A stretch of DNA of 64,000 nucleotides, taken from NCBI GenBank assembly GCA_013397435.1, contig VZRG01001992.1, positions 1 to 64,000 of the forward strand, in the 5' to 3' direction. The DNA comes from Erythrocercus mccallii. Lineage: Eukaryota > Chordata > Aves > Passeriformes > Dicruridae. The notes beneath the pieces are model-generated. The model was not told the DNA's origin, did not search any database, and worked only from the letters and a program-made list of their open reading frames with translations. Positions 12,709 through 26,383 of this stretch are shown here, piece by piece (position 1 is the stretch's first letter; each line of letters starts with the position of its first letter). The translations under genes were made by a program, and so were the position numbers.

Positions 12709-14740
12709 AAAATTATTTATTATTTAAAACAAATAGTTGTGATCCTAAGTAGTTACAGGAATACCAGTGGTTCAAAAATGTCTTCATTGTCCTTTTTAAT
12801 GGGTACAACTTTCCTTTTAATGTCTAAGGGCAGCAAACAGATGCAACAGCATCCTTCTAAACAGACAAGGTGACTTGTGCACCTGTATTGTACATAATGC
12901 CTTCAAACTGAGAAGCAGCAAACATGGTTCATTAGCCAGAAATCTCAAGTATCACTTGTAGCTTCTTTCTCATAAAAGGATTCCAGCTGATCCTGTTTCC
13001 TTTACCTTCCAGTGTTCCAGGTCATACTTGATTTCACATTCAATCTCAGCAGTTTTTAGTGGCTGGCTATTTGAAACCTGAATACCTTTATTCCTGTTTC
13101 TACCTACAAATGCTTTCCTTTACAAACAATCTGCATGTCTTTTCTCTGTGGCTACAAGTTTCAGTTGGGTTTACAGCTGCATGTGTGACAAAGCCATACA
13201 ATTATGTCTTTATTCAGTTGAAGGTAACATCCATCAGGGTCAGTTAGGCTGCTGTTCCGCTGATGCTGACAAATGCAATATGTGCATTTGCTGCTGCACT
13301 TTTAACATCAATTACATAATAATTTTTTTCTATAATTCTGTAGTTAATTAACTTTTTCAAATTATCCTAACTTTCAAGATAAAGAGACTGAGGCAGGTGA
13401 CCAAGGCAATGTTACCTTGCCATGAGGTGTGCTCAAGGCATTTAGCAAAAGCAAAAAAGGGTCTCAGAAATGGCCACTTCAAAACCAATTAATGATCTGG
13501 TTTAGACTTTCCCAAGTCTTTTGCCTACAGGAAAAATACTCAGCATCAGGATCCCATCAAAATGTGTCACCATTGTGGAGTGGCTGCCTCTGCTGAGCAC
13601 TGTGCTTGCACACTACAAGTCAATTTTCAGGTAGCCTGGATTTATCTTGGAGAGCTGGCTCATGGCAGCTTCTTCTTTATCTGTTCCATAATTCCTTTGA
13701 GGAGTAATTGGGAACATTTTGAGTGGTCAGTTCTTTTGTTGATTTAACAACATATTCATTCTTGTGGGGTTTGGCTGTTTTAATGAAATGTTTCTGCTGT
13801 TGGTTCCTGTGGCTTCCTGCTATCCACCCCAGTGCTGAGGAGACTTTGAGAAGTCACCAGGATAGAATCCAGCAAGGGGAGCTTTCATAGGAGAGTCTCC
13901 ATGCACAAAACCTGAAGAGACTAAGTGTACTCTGCAGAGGAAGAAAACATTTTCACTTGACACTTCTTTTTTTGGACTGTTCTCCAAACTATCCAAGGTC
14001 CTTTTGTTTTGTTTTTTTATTTGGGCAGAATAGGTAATAGAAAAGTTTAAATATGTGTATTATTTAAATCTTTATTTGGTAATGGATTATTTTATACAGT
14101 TCAACTCTATGGATATGGGTCTATTTTCCACAGATCCTGCCAAGACACTTTCCATTCTGGGGCTTCCTGCTTATTTCTTCCAGCTGCTTCTCCTTCTTCT
14201 CCCTTCTGTTGTTATTCTCCTCCTGTCTCCTTGTTTTCACTACTGATGGAGGAGAGGCTTGGTTAGACTTTGAAATCATAATATAAATGTTCTTGGCAAT
14301 CGTTTCTTTCTACACTCTTCACAATTATTCTCCTGTGATTCCAACTGTATTTTCCAGTTGGAGACCATCACAGAGAACTGCGTTGCTCAGCCAGAACGTT
14401 AAAGGTGCAATCTTTTGAGAGGCTTCATAAGGGATATATTTGACACTGGGGCTCAGCAGGAGTAACACAGAGTGCCAAAGCAGTGCTGGCTGTGTTGAGG
14501 AGGGATGCAGGAAGGAAAACTTCTTACCCAGCTCCACGTGTCCTGCCTAGCCCCTCACCTGTGCCACGCAGTGTGTCTGCAGCACAGAACCTCCCTGGCA
14601 GCTCAGCAGCAGCAATAATGGGGTTTGTGGCACCCGTTGGCCCAGCCTGCCCCAATGGGGTGGCACTGGGTAAAAATGTGAAATAGGAGGGTGTGCATGA
14701 GCCTGTGTGCACCACTTGGATCATCTGCTGTGGTAATGAC
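12709..14740. other. Unique non-coding stretch
   Basis: No gene, RNA or mobile element is recognised. A pyrimidine-rich patch lies at 14180-14240. Frames of 60-70 codons are within chance expectation. Confidence 0.55.
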
Positions 14741-14856
14741 AGTTAAAAAAACCAAAAACAAACCAAAGAAGCCCCTCCCGACAGACAAAGAAAACAAAAC
14801 AAAAAAACCCAACCCCAAACAAACAAAAAAACCACCCAAAACAAAGAAGCAAACAA
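14741..14856. repeat. A/C-rich low-complexity tract
   Basis: About 115 bases on the plus strand consist of A runs broken by C, CC, CCC and occasional G, with AAAC, AACC and AAACAAAC words. There is no fixed period. The reverse complement closely resembles in style the T/G-rich tract at 57866-57962. It explains the lysine/proline/threonine-rich frame at 14691-14909, which is not a gene. Confidence 0.85.
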
Positions 14857-15030
14857 TTATTTACATGATTTTATGTCTGTGGAAGTCATTTGACTACCTG
14901 TCAGTCTGATAATGGCAGTAATGCTAGTCCTGTTAGAAGGGAATTGGTCCTGCTTCCTGCAAAAGTAACCACTGTCATGGGGAGCAGCAAAATTCTGTTT
15001 TCTCACATGTGAAAGGATTTGCAGAACAAA
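14857..15030. other. Short unique spacer
   Basis: Unique sequence between two low-complexity tracts. No feature is recognised. Confidence 0.5.
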
Positions 15031-15079
15031 GTTTTTTTGTTTATTTGTTTGTTTGCCTCTGTGTGTGTGTTTGTTTTCT
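15031..15079. repeat. T/G-rich tract with TTTG and GT units
   Basis: A T7 run leads into about three TTTG units, then after a short break a run of five GT dinucleotides and another TTTG. Low-complexity sequence. Confidence 0.85.
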
Positions 15080-17762
15080 CTACTTTTGGAACATATTAGA
15101 AAGCATCCTGCTCTCGTTATTCCTTTTGAATAGTCTATTTTCTGTAGAAAGTAATATCCACATGGTAAACTCCTATTCATCAGAGCTGTGCCAAATATGT
15201 GCCATTTTAAAGCTAAATATACGCTATTTTATTTTACTTTAAAGTGAGCCAAAACACATACCAACAGCATAGCTCTGGATGGTATTGGTCGTATTTTCAA
15301 GTGAGTATTTACTGTGTGAGGCACTTCTGTGCAGCAAGCTGAGTTTGTAAGGGGCTGCCTCAAGGATGCAGAGCAGAAAGCAGTGTTTCTTCCTCCTCGT
15401 AGTGTGAATCTACCTTTTAATTGTAAAAAATATGGATTTTCTTGCTGCTCTTGAGGCAGAAGGTGAAGCATGACCTTATGTACTTAATGTCATTGTACCT
15501 GGCTCCCTGGCACTCTCTTTTCAATTGCATTTTAGGAGTGTTTCTCCAGGGAACATGAAGAAGTTTGAGGAAAATAAAAGGGTAGCACTTAGGACCTCCT
15601 GTGTCAACTCTAATACCATTCTTTAGATGACTGGCTGATGTACAACGGTGTATTTTTGGTCCCATTTTTATTCCCTCTAATTGGGTACTAATAAGTCTTT
15701 TCTCTTGTCATGTTCTGGTAATATTTTTCTTCCTTGACTTGGTCCTTTACTGTACACTAAAGTAAGGCTGAACATCAGGCAAGATCAAATGGAACAGGGA
15801 GACTTCTGGAGTTACAGGACCACATGGTAAATCGCTTCTTTTTCATTATTTTGCTCCATAAAATGTTAAAACGTTCTCTTTTTCTCTTTGTAAGGATTGC
15901 ATTTTACATGTCTGACTCCAATTTTCTTTTTCTGAAAACAGTCAACAGCATTACAGAGCGACTGTGTTAGCGAATGCTGAAAGTGAATAAACTGATTGTT
16001 ACAGCACGGCCAAATAAAGGATGTGTTAGGGTGTTTATAAAGTGAAAAAGAAAAGTTTTAAAAATAATTACGAGCAATCCAAAACAGCTCTAGCTCCTCT
16101 TTGATCACTTGGAAAAGAGTTCCACACGGCCTGAAAACTTACGGACCTGGAGGAATCCAGTAATTGAAACTAGGAATAACTTAAAAATGTCACATCCTAG
16201 TTGGGCAGTGGAAATGAGCTTTGCTTGCAAATACAGCATGGGGCTATAAAAGGAGTCAAGTCGTCACTTTAGCTAATAATTTCTTTATTCAGAATTTGAG
16301 CTTCATCTTATTGAAGACAGCCTGAAAAGCCATCCTCATTTTTCTAAATAATCTCAGCTGGGAAAAGTAATTTACCATCCTTGTCTAAATAACATAGAAT
16401 TTGAGGGTTTGGTTTGGAAAAGTTTGTTATCAAGCTTCTAATTATTAAACTTATGATTTTCTTCTAACTAATAAATGGTATTTATTGTTTCTTTACCACA
16501 GCATTTTCCAGCTGAAAGTCAAAGAGAGCTGATTTTCACGTGTCAGCTGCATTAGCAGCTTCATCAGTGAGAGAAGAAAATCACCTCTCTTATCAGGATT
16601 TCCGGTGGCACTGTGTGAAAAGTAGCTGGTGGATTTTTTTGGAAATCAATTCCAGTGTAGAAACATTCCTTTGCAGGGAAAAAATACTGTATTTGAGATT
16701 CAGCAGGACACAGGACTCCATGCTGAAGACCTTCTTAATGAGGACATAAAATCAAAAGTGAAAATCGAGCTGGTTACAAAATATTAGAGCACTTTCAAAA
16801 AGAAATCAATTTGCACGTGATAGGGTGAATCAGTGTGCAATGTACATACTGGGGTCAAAGATCAAGCCTCTTATAGTGAATTGATAAGGAGAATGTACAA
16901 TTCCTATAAGTCAGTGAGTCTCTTTATTTAGGCCTTTTTTCCTTTAAGCCATATAAGGGACAGATCTTTATTCTGACAGTCATCCTTCTGTAAAAACTCA
17001 GTAAATATTTCAGAATCTGTGGCCCAAAAGAGTAAAGGGCACCTCTAATTTTTTCCAATGGGTGCAGCTCTGCCTCAGTCTCTGAACCTGGCCTGTCTGT
17101 GGTGCAGCATGGAGGCAGCACGAGTTTGTTCCTGCCTGCCTGCACAGCTGATCACTGGTGCAAGAAGACATTGTTTTTACAGAGGGTTTTGGTTTTTTTC
17201 CCCCATTGCCACACAGGCACACCAGCAGCTGGTTCAGCATCCCCCACCTGGAGGAGAGGGGCCGTGGGAAGTCTCTGGAAGAGAAGGGCTGCTGAGGGAT
17301 GAGTGTCCATCCTCTGCCAGCAGCCGCCCTTTAGGGCTTCCCCACTGGCCATCCCCTGCTGTTCATGCCCATCCTGCCAAAACATGATGCTTAAGCATCT
17401 GGCAGAAGGAAATCAATCGATTAGCGTTTCTGAGACTCAAAACGAGCCCAGAGGTTTCCAGTTCACCACCCTCCTGCTGGTCAGTCTGAAGGCACCAGCA
17501 GGTTGCGTGTGAACAACCAATGCTCCAGTTTTGAGCATAACTTGGATACAGAGGGAAATTTGGAAAAGACTCGAAGCACTGCTGCTGCATGGATTCTGCC
17601 TGCTTCCTCTCAGGGGAAAGAGTAGGGTGGTTGGAAGGCTTCTTTTCTGCTTCCCTCCACCCTTTTTAAAAGAAATGCCAAATTCGATCTTGTGAATAGA
17701 TGCTGCTCCGGGACACATAATCTGGCTCTGTCCAGCTACTAAAAGGAGCTGCCTGCTCCAGT
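15080..17762. other. Unique non-coding stretch
   Basis: No feature is recognised. The part at 17040-17390 is richer in G and C than its surroundings and carries overlapping open frames of 67-109 codons on both strands. Overlapping frames on both strands suggest base composition rather than coding. Confidence 0.5.
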
Positions 17763-17873
17763 CTTTTTAATTATTTTAGTTATTATATTTTCTAATATTT
17801 GTTGTTTCCTATTTTTTACTATAAACGAAATTTTTCTATTATTATATTTCTATTATTTTCTAAAAATTCTTCT
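17763..17873. repeat. AT-rich low-complexity tract
   Basis: About 110 bases are almost entirely A and T, with recurring TATTATT, CTATTATT and TTTTCTA words and no strict period. Confidence 0.8.
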
Positions 17874-20800
17874 GCTGCACTCTTGACCTTATAAACAATG
17901 CCATATCAAGGACTGAACCCTGTTGTGCATTATCCCCAGGCAGCTGCAGCCCCCACACCTCTGCCTGGTCCAGCTGCTGGGGCTCATCTCCTCCCATTTC
18001 CCTTAAATCCAAACCTTATTGGCCTCCTCATGGTGAATCTGGTGACTCGTGCTGCCAATTAATGCAGCCAGGGCCTGTTTTCTGTGAAATCAACAGTTGT
18101 TGTGATATTTATTGGTACCAGCTTGCTTTACACACCTCTTTGGAGGAATCCAATGGTGTTTAGTGGAATGACAATGTGTCGCTCCAGATCTGCAAAAGGC
18201 AGCGTAAGGTCAACGAAGAGAAGCCTTCACCTTCCAATAGTTTCTGTGTATAAATTGGCACTTGATGCTCGTCAAAGAACAAGAAATATTGGATATGCTC
18301 GAAATGTCCATTGTATTTTTGAGCCAGCTACCTGATGGAAGTCATCACTTATATGTAAATGAACTGTCAATGACTTGTCTCTGCTGGCAGTCGCTGGACT
18401 GTGAAGGGTATGTCTTAATAAGAACCAAAGCTCTTCACAGACTTTGATTTACTGGAAATAAAATAGAAAAGTCCTCTGAGACTACAAAGGACACTTGTTT
18501 CAGATAAAATGTCTAGACAGTAGCAATATATTTGGGGCTTTTATTATAGCGAAACTGCAAATTAGAATGGAGTGCTGAGAAAGTTCCTGTGACCCAGCTG
18601 AGTTCAAAAACATTGCTTCAGACTGATCTTTGAAACATTTACACTCAAATTAAGTTCATGAGCATTCAAAAAGTGAAAGAAAAGATGTGCAAGGTCAACG
18701 TTCAGGTTTGCTAGAACTCTAGAGCTGCCCAGACTTTACATTCTCTCTGACAAGGAGGAATTTGCAACTGCAGCTCTGATTTAAATCAGCTAAAGAAAGC
18801 TCAAATCATGCATTGTGTTTCACTGCATTAGATAACAGCCTGCTTTACAGTCCATTCCTGGAGGATGGCTTTTTGCTTTGATTATTGAAAACAAAAAAAA
18901 CCAAAAGAGACGTTAATTATGTGAACTGTCACATTTTGGGAACAAAGAAAGGAAAATGAAGCAGGATTAGGCTCAGACATGTCTGTCTCTTGTTTTAAGG
19001 AAGGAAAATCATACTGCATTTCTGGTACAGATTTTCAAATTTCAGAACACCCAGTTTATCCAAAAATACTATTTTTCCTCAAACTAATATTTTAACATTA
19101 TCCTCATTGTCAGGTTTTTTTAATATCCAGAATGTTTTGGAAGCATTACAGAATTAAAAACAAAAAATTGCTGTAAACCTCATGCCTTTTATTGAGGTCT
19201 GTGTAACCTGAGTTCAGTACTTTTGCCCAAGAGAATTTGCACTCCCAACATAAATATTACACACGATAGCTTGGGTAGTTAAATTAGAACCTTGGTTGCC
19301 TGTATAGCTAATGAAGAATCCAGAAGGCAACGCGGTGAAGCATCAATTTCAAGCAGCAGAGTGCTCTGAATCATTTTGCGTGTGATTTATCGCAGCTTTC
19401 CAGGAATCATCCTGCGCTCCTCGTGATCACTTCCTTATCCATCTGCACAGAGATCAAATGGAAACACATGGTGGTGCACCCCACCAGCACTTCTTCCCAA
19501 CTGCCCTCTTCCGTATTGGAAACTCTGGCTTTGGAAGAACAACGTTAGTCATTGGTTTTCAGAGGATTCGTGTATCCGTGTATGTTTTCACAAATGCGAA
19601 ACAACAGCTCTGGGAGGTGTGGGCTGTCTGGGAGCTGATGTGACACCTTGCATCAGGTAACTAAAAAGAAAAGTGAATTTTGTTAGCTGTCAGGTTTTTT
19701 TTTCACAGCAGGGGTTTGTGGTGCTTGGTGGAGAGTTACCCGCCTGTGAGAAGGGTCTCAAAGCAGAGATTTTCCTGGTGCTCTCCATCTCTGAGTGCCA
19801 GTTCTGAAGTGGAAGGTCAAGGTGGGATGCAGACTGAAGCCTCAATAACTCTGGCTGACCTCAGTGAGGTAATCCACTTGCCATTGTCATCCAAATATGA
19901 AAGCAGAAACGGTTTGAGAGGATCACGGTGAGTGGGCAAGCGATCTGGGATCTTCTCTCTGATATGTACAAAAGGCCCCTTCCCATGCAATAGGGTACTA
20001 GCCCTGGAAGCTGAACAGCAGCAATTCAGGGTCCTCCTGAGCGCAGAGAAATCTAGATTCAGCTCAAGGCTGGCGTACCTAGGCAGTCTATTAAATGATC
20101 GTGGTCTCTGGTTTTAGTTCCACTGTAAAATTAATGTAAAGCCCTAAGGTTAAATGATACACATTGTCAGCATGATGACTGCATTAGCTGTAGCTGTTCC
20201 AAAAATAAAATTTATTTGATAGTAACTGAATTTCTACATAGTCCAACAGATGAGTCATCAGATAATGTCCACAGAGATCAATTTTATTTATACTTTCAGA
20301 AGATTAATATTCACTGTTTTCTAAATCTAAGGGTATGCATAACACCAGACTGAATTAAATCTAAGAAATGTAAATGGATAATCGGAATGTCTTTTGGGGC
20401 TTCCTGCTGATTCAATATTTGATACTCTGATCGTAGCCACAGTGTACCATGTTCTTTTTATCCCGTCATATGGCTGGTAGATACCATTACAAATACAAAA
20501 TTTACAGACTCAATCCCATACAAGTATAATTTGACGCAAGGCATAATATAATGTTTGCAGGCTCCCCAAGAAGGCTTTGTACCCCCATCTATCCCTGTAT
20601 GCAGTCCTTCAAATATTTGACAAGTCACTGCTCTCAGAGGGTACAAAGGAGGAAAAAACCCACATGTGGTATAAGGAAATCAAGGTTAAAAGGCACAAAG
20701 AAATCAGATTTAGATCATCAGCTCTAACTGAACAAAGGGCAATATTCCTACCTTTATCCTAGTTGTTTTGAAGTGTGGGAATCAAGCATTACCTGTCGTC

Positions 20801-23800
20801 ATGGAAATAATGAAAAAGGCTGTTTTCTCCATTTCCCTGACATTATAAGCAGTACAGTAGTAGTTTCACTGCCTGAGGTATTATCCAGAACATCTATTTT
20901 GCATTCAAGTTAGTGCTATATTTAGACCCTATTTTTATTCTGCCCAAAGTAAACAGTACACTAGACCTTAATGTACCCTCTAGCTCCAGACATGGGCACA
21001 GAGGATGGAGGCTAAAAATAGTTATTACTGTCGAAGCAATAATTTGTTTGAAAGCCATCACCTGAATTCCCAAGCAGTAGTGAGAGATTAGGACTGAGTT
21101 GTCTTCTCTGCTGGAGAGAAACCTCCCCAGCAGATCCTCTTTTGCAGTCAGCGAATTTAAAGTTTGTGTAAAAATAATAGCGGAGAAAGTCAGAAGAATT
21201 TCAGCGTGCCATTAACTCCTGAAGGAGGACAAGGTGCTCTTTGTGAATTCCTCCCAGCAGCAATCACTTCTCAACCCTTGACATTCTCCATTGGGAATAA
21301 GGTGATTATCAGTAGGAGCAGCATTGAGGAAGAAAAATAAAATTCTTTATTATTGGACCAATTGGGCCCAGAGAAGTGAAGGCCAAATTGTTTTTTGCTT
21401 GTCTGAATTTGATTTTTAGTCAGTCTGGATGTGTTTTTTGTTTAGCACAGAACTTCAGTGAAGAGTATGTTGTTTTATGACTGAGGCCAATAGAAAGTCA
21501 TTGGCATAATAAAACTGCAGATTTTACAATTTCAACGCAGCTGCTCTGTGACTTTTAAGCAACTGTGAAATCACATTGTTTAAACTGTGTTTGTAGGGAC
21601 TGGTGCCTGGATCCATCTTTTTTTCCTCCTTTTTTTTTTTTTTCCTGGAGAAGTCAACAGAATCAACAACTGGTGTTGCTGTCTAACCATTTTTGTGAGC
21701 GTTCACAAACCTCCATTCAGAAACAACCACCTGGTCACTCCCTGCTCCACTCCTGCATGAACGAGAGCATGACCAGTTACCAGTACCATCAATTATTCCA
21801 GTAATTCTCTTTCACTGGTGAAAGTACTTTCATTTAATGACAAACACCCTTGTTTGGAGACACACCAAATGTGTGCAGGTTGGCATTTCAACTTTTTTAC
21901 AGCTGCCTTCTGACTTCTGAGGCTGCAGCAGTTGGTAATACCAGGACATACTTTTACACTGCATCGTATCAAGAGTACATAAGAAGCATTTGTAAGAAGC
22001 AATTTTTTGTTCTCATGGACCAAGTTCTTTGCAGTGAGAGATGAATTCGAGACCTGTGTCTTCCCACCCTGAGCCTGTGATCCCAATAGCATCCACAAAT
22101 GTGAGAATTTATGCAAGTATTATCAAAGTGGTTTTGTGTGCTTGCCAGAACAGTGACAAGGAATAGCTTGCATACGGTCAGGGTCACTGCTGAGTTACAG
22201 GGTTGGGGTTAATTATTGTGGTGACTGACCCTGAAGATTGAGGAGGTCAATAGGTCAAGAGCCCTAAAGGAAAAATGATAATTCAATTCAGAGGTTTCTG
22301 TGTATTTTGTTTGGCTTTTGAGCCTCAAAAAAGGAATCCAGTAACTGCTGCCCTGCAAGAAAAATGGGATGTACAAGAGGCACTGGAGAGACAGGGAAAA
22401 TGGGACAGAGCATTTGAATTGGACAGCCAGCTTTTTATCTATTAGAAAGATATATTGTGATATATTTTACTTCAGAGGAAACCAGAAAAAAAGACCACAT
22501 AGACCTTTACTTTCTGTTATAAAAACCACATGGGAATAACTGTGCATCAAAGGACCAGTAATCCAGATTACACTCACCCTAAAGTTGACACAGCCAGAAG
22601 GTTATTACACAACTCATCAGCCTCTTGTGCAGGGGTTGTACATGGTAGCCTGATTTCTAATTCAAAGAAAGGAGGTGTCACCCCTATGGCATTATTGCTT
22701 TGCCCCACAGGGTATTCCAGGGTGTGCATGAAGAAGCTGATAAAAAAAGGCACAGTTTTGGATTGAGTCGTGTGAGCACAGACATTCCTGTGGATGTAAG
22801 ATAGCTTTTGGAGCTGTAGAACCATCCTTGGATTTTATCAATAATAACTCGCTCCTTGGCATTAATATGGTCATCAGTAGCAGGTGGGTATTCCTATATT
22901 TGGATGTGCATGATGACTCCTGCACAGCAAAGAGGGAAGCTGGGGAGTTGGAGCTAATGATCAAGTTCCCTTCCAAGCCAAGTCATTCTCTGATTGCATG
23001 GAGCTGTAACCATTTTCCCTGCACACAGTGCTCCTGCGTGACTGAAGGGAGACATCATTTACCCTGCAGTGCCTAAAGGAGTGGGTTAATGCATGAAATG
23101 GACTGGTTAGGTAAAACCTTCCCTCAAGTCTGATCTCTTCATATGCATGCAAAAATAACAACTCAGGGATTCAGTTTCTATTTTGTTTATCCACTGCACA
23201 AAGAAAACAAAAGTGCATCTGTTGCTTGTCTTTCTCACTCATTTCTTTGCCATCTCAATCAAGTTGAGACGAATGGCTTATGCTTGTCCCTTGAACAATA
23301 ACACTGCTCAAATACATAGACTGGGATCTCCTTCTGACAAGTTTTAATTATGGGATGAGTCAAGCTGGCATTTACCTAGAGAGTTCACACAAAGACTCTA
23401 GTGTCAGACTCCGTCTATGCTGCGTTCTAAAACCAGTAAGCTGAATTTCACAAATGTACTGAAGAAAAGGTGTGGTATTTGCTGAGAGCCTGGAAATTCA
23501 AGCACCATAAAACCTTCCCAGCAAGTCATGTAACAAGAGCTTATCAGGTTCCCTTGCAAGGAAGGGAACTGGCATGTCAGGAGTGATCCCTTGGGTTCAT
23601 GCATAGCAGTTGGAGAGGAGAGAGGAGGTGGATGGGAATGAGGAACCCAGTAAATTCACAAACTGGAAGGAGCAGAGAGCCATGCTGCTTCCCAAAAAGA
23701 GAGTCTGAAGTGGGTGTTTCCCCAGAGATCTCAGCAGAATTCAGGTACGGGGTTATGAGCACGGTTCTAAACCCAGGAGAGTGGCTAAGGTTTAGCACGT

Positions 23801-25404
23801 TTTAAATAATGTGGGTGTCAATTCTATCATAGCCAAAAGATGAACATAGGAGTGACTGAACAAATGTGGTATTGAATGTCTACTCCTAGGGGCAGAATTC
23901 ATCTCTGTTGGTTATTGGAAGCTTTTGCATGCTACAAAAATATGAAAACCAAAATTATTCATAAAATCCTGTAACTTTATTCTTTTGAGGCTGCCACCAT
24001 GCTACAACATAGACATCAAACAGCAAAACCCCTGGGCAGCCCCAGAGCTGGGGTTGAGACAAACCTACAGAAGGTGATACCTGCAGTACACCTGAAACTT
24101 GAGAAGAGGGGACAGAGTAACCTGCTGGCTTTGTGGTCTTGATGAAAAGAACCATGTCTCTGACTCTGCAGCCTTGAATGTCTTACATCCACAATGAGGT
24201 GCTTGATATTATGATTATTGGTAAGCCTAAAACTTTTGTTGCAGTGGCATAAATGATTAGTGGTGGAGAGAAATCCTCCAGTGTAGAATTCACCCATTTA
24301 TGCTGATCTAGGGCACAAGCAATTGAGTTTATACCTTCTGCTCACATCTAACGTACTGGCTGCAGATATAACCCAAATTAACCACTCTTAAATTGTACTG
24401 GGTTCTTGCAAAGGCAATGTAATTTATTCTGGGCTTGACTTGATGTCATGAAATGTAATAGATTTTTGCAATGCCTTGATGTTATGTAACTGGCACACCG
24501 TAAAGCACAGGCAAGAAAGCAAATACCAAGCTCACAGTGCTCTGCAGCATGACATTCATACCCAGCCAGGCTTCAGCAGGAGGTGTTAGGATAGGGCAGC
24601 AGAGCAGGAATTAATCCTGGGTGGGCAAGAAGCACCTTTAGAACACCTCACTGAAATGAGGATGGATTTGTATTTCTCTCCTGTTCAGCAGAAAAAGTAA
24701 GGAAGTAAGAAGTTCTGAGACTGCAAGGTTATAAAAAGGAAGAGTAGTAACTTTCCAGTAGAAAGAAAGAAATGGTAACATTTATATATTTTGAGTTCCC
24801 AGAACATGACATAATATGCATGTTGCAAAACAAAGAGAAGGTGGTGCTTTATTATTGGGAATTGGGCTACTTTTGTTTCCTCCTGGCTTCTCCATCTGCT
24901 TTACTCTTTTTCAAAAACTTGGTGCAGAAATTCAGCGATCAGGAGAAGAGCACTGATGTAATCATAAAATATACATTTCAGAAAACAATAAAAGAAAATG
25001 TGTTTTAAAAATCAGGGGAATACTTGATAGCCTACATATTTATAATTGAAAGCTGTTCAGGAAGGAATTACATTTTGCTCAGTCAAAATTGTTCTAATCC
25101 CCAGACAAAAATCTTCCTGGATTTCAGGAACTAATAAATCCATCAATCAGAAACCAAGGGATAAAAAAGACTGCAATTGCCAATAGGATATAAAAATAAT
25201 AACAAGAAACCTCTGCTGAAAATAAATATTTGTCAAGTGGAGAAAGGTAAAACTGGTATTGTAGTCCAAAATATCTCTTTTGTTTAGTTTGTTTCTTATT
25301 TTTAAATAAAGCCTCTTTAAGTGGCCTCTCTAACCATGGATTTCTGAGCTTTAATTGGTTGGCATAATATCTTAAAAATCCTTTAATGAAATTTTGATGG
25401 ATCC
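17874..25404. other. Long unique non-coding stretch
   Basis: Seven and a half kilobases show no recognisable gene, RNA or mobile element. There is a T14 run at 21630-21643. All open frames are at most 107 codons, have no recognisable domains and frequently overlap on opposite strands. Confidence 0.5.
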
Positions 25405-25420
25405 AAAAAAAAAAAAAAAA
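25405..25420. repeat. A16 homopolymer
   Basis: An uninterrupted run of 16 A. The sequence to its left shows no polyadenylation signal at the usual distance and no recognisable retrocopy. Confidence 0.95.
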
Positions 25421-26341
25421 TTATCCCCACAGTTTGGCTGAACTTTAATCCCCAAACTCAAACCAATCTGATTTTGCAGCAGGAGTATCTGGAAGTGGAA
25501 ACAGCGCAGCTCTTTCATTGACATCACATTTGCTGCTGGAGCTCCTCCAGCCCGACTGGAGGTTTACATGCAAACCTGACTCACTGTGGGTCTCCCATTC
25601 ACATCTGATCTGCTTCCAGATCTGATGTCGATGGAAGCACTGTGCACTCTACGCTGATGCTGTTCAGCTTGGCCTCCCTCCAGAAAGTCAACGTCTCTCT
25701 TCAGCTGCATCAGTGCCTCTGAGCAAGAAGAGAATGACATCCGTATGTTTTAAGATTAGAGCCGAGTCAACAAACCCAGTGAAAAAAATGTAGGCGCTCG
25801 TAGACCTGCAGTTATACAGTGGAGGGGTAAATTTCTGGCAATAGCAAGTTTCAGTCTCAGTGGTGCTGAGGCCATCGTGTGTGTTACATTTTCCTGAAAG
25901 CGATCAGCACAAAGGTCCGTGAAGATTTCCATGGTTTTCTTTTGGCGGCTCAGTTTTGAACCATGTAATTTACTGTATATTTTTAAATCAAAGAGGATGA
26001 TTTGCCACCAAACATGCCAATAAATTCTCATTTAAAGAGAGTGAAAGAGGAGCTAGCTCAGAAAGCTAAGGAAAAGGGCTTGTAGCTTATTTCTGCATGT
26101 GAGCAGGGCTCAGAGATGCTTTCTGAGGAGAAATTCGTATTATTGCAGTTGCATTATGCAAAAATGCAAACAGATCCCAAAAAATTTGAGTCACTTGCAT
26201 GCAAAGTGAGACCAGCCTGGCATTTTAAAGTAATTTACTGAAGGATTCTTCAAACTGGCATTATTTTTCCAAAAGTATAATGTCCTCCAAATATACTTGG
26301 TAATACATCAGGAAGTTGAAAGGCTAAAAAGAGCTCAGTAA
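25421..26341. other. Unique non-coding stretch
   Basis: No gene is recognised. At 26154-26205 are several POU-octamer-like words (TTATGCAAAAATGCAAAC and a near-palindrome CACTTGCATGCAAAGTG). This is a possible but unproven regulatory cluster. Confidence 0.45.
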
Positions 26342-26383
26342 AATCCAAGGATTTTTTTTTTTAATCCAAGGATTTTTTAAAAA
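26342..26383. repeat. 21-base tandem duplication
   Basis: The unit AATCCAAGGA plus a T run occurs twice back to back (26342-26362 and 26363-26383). The second T run is shorter and continues into As. It looks like a slippage duplication. Confidence 0.85.

Noticed and set aside
14691..14909. Lysine-rich 72-codon frame as a small basic protein
   Set aside because: Its composition is dictated by the A/C-rich low-complexity tract it crosses.
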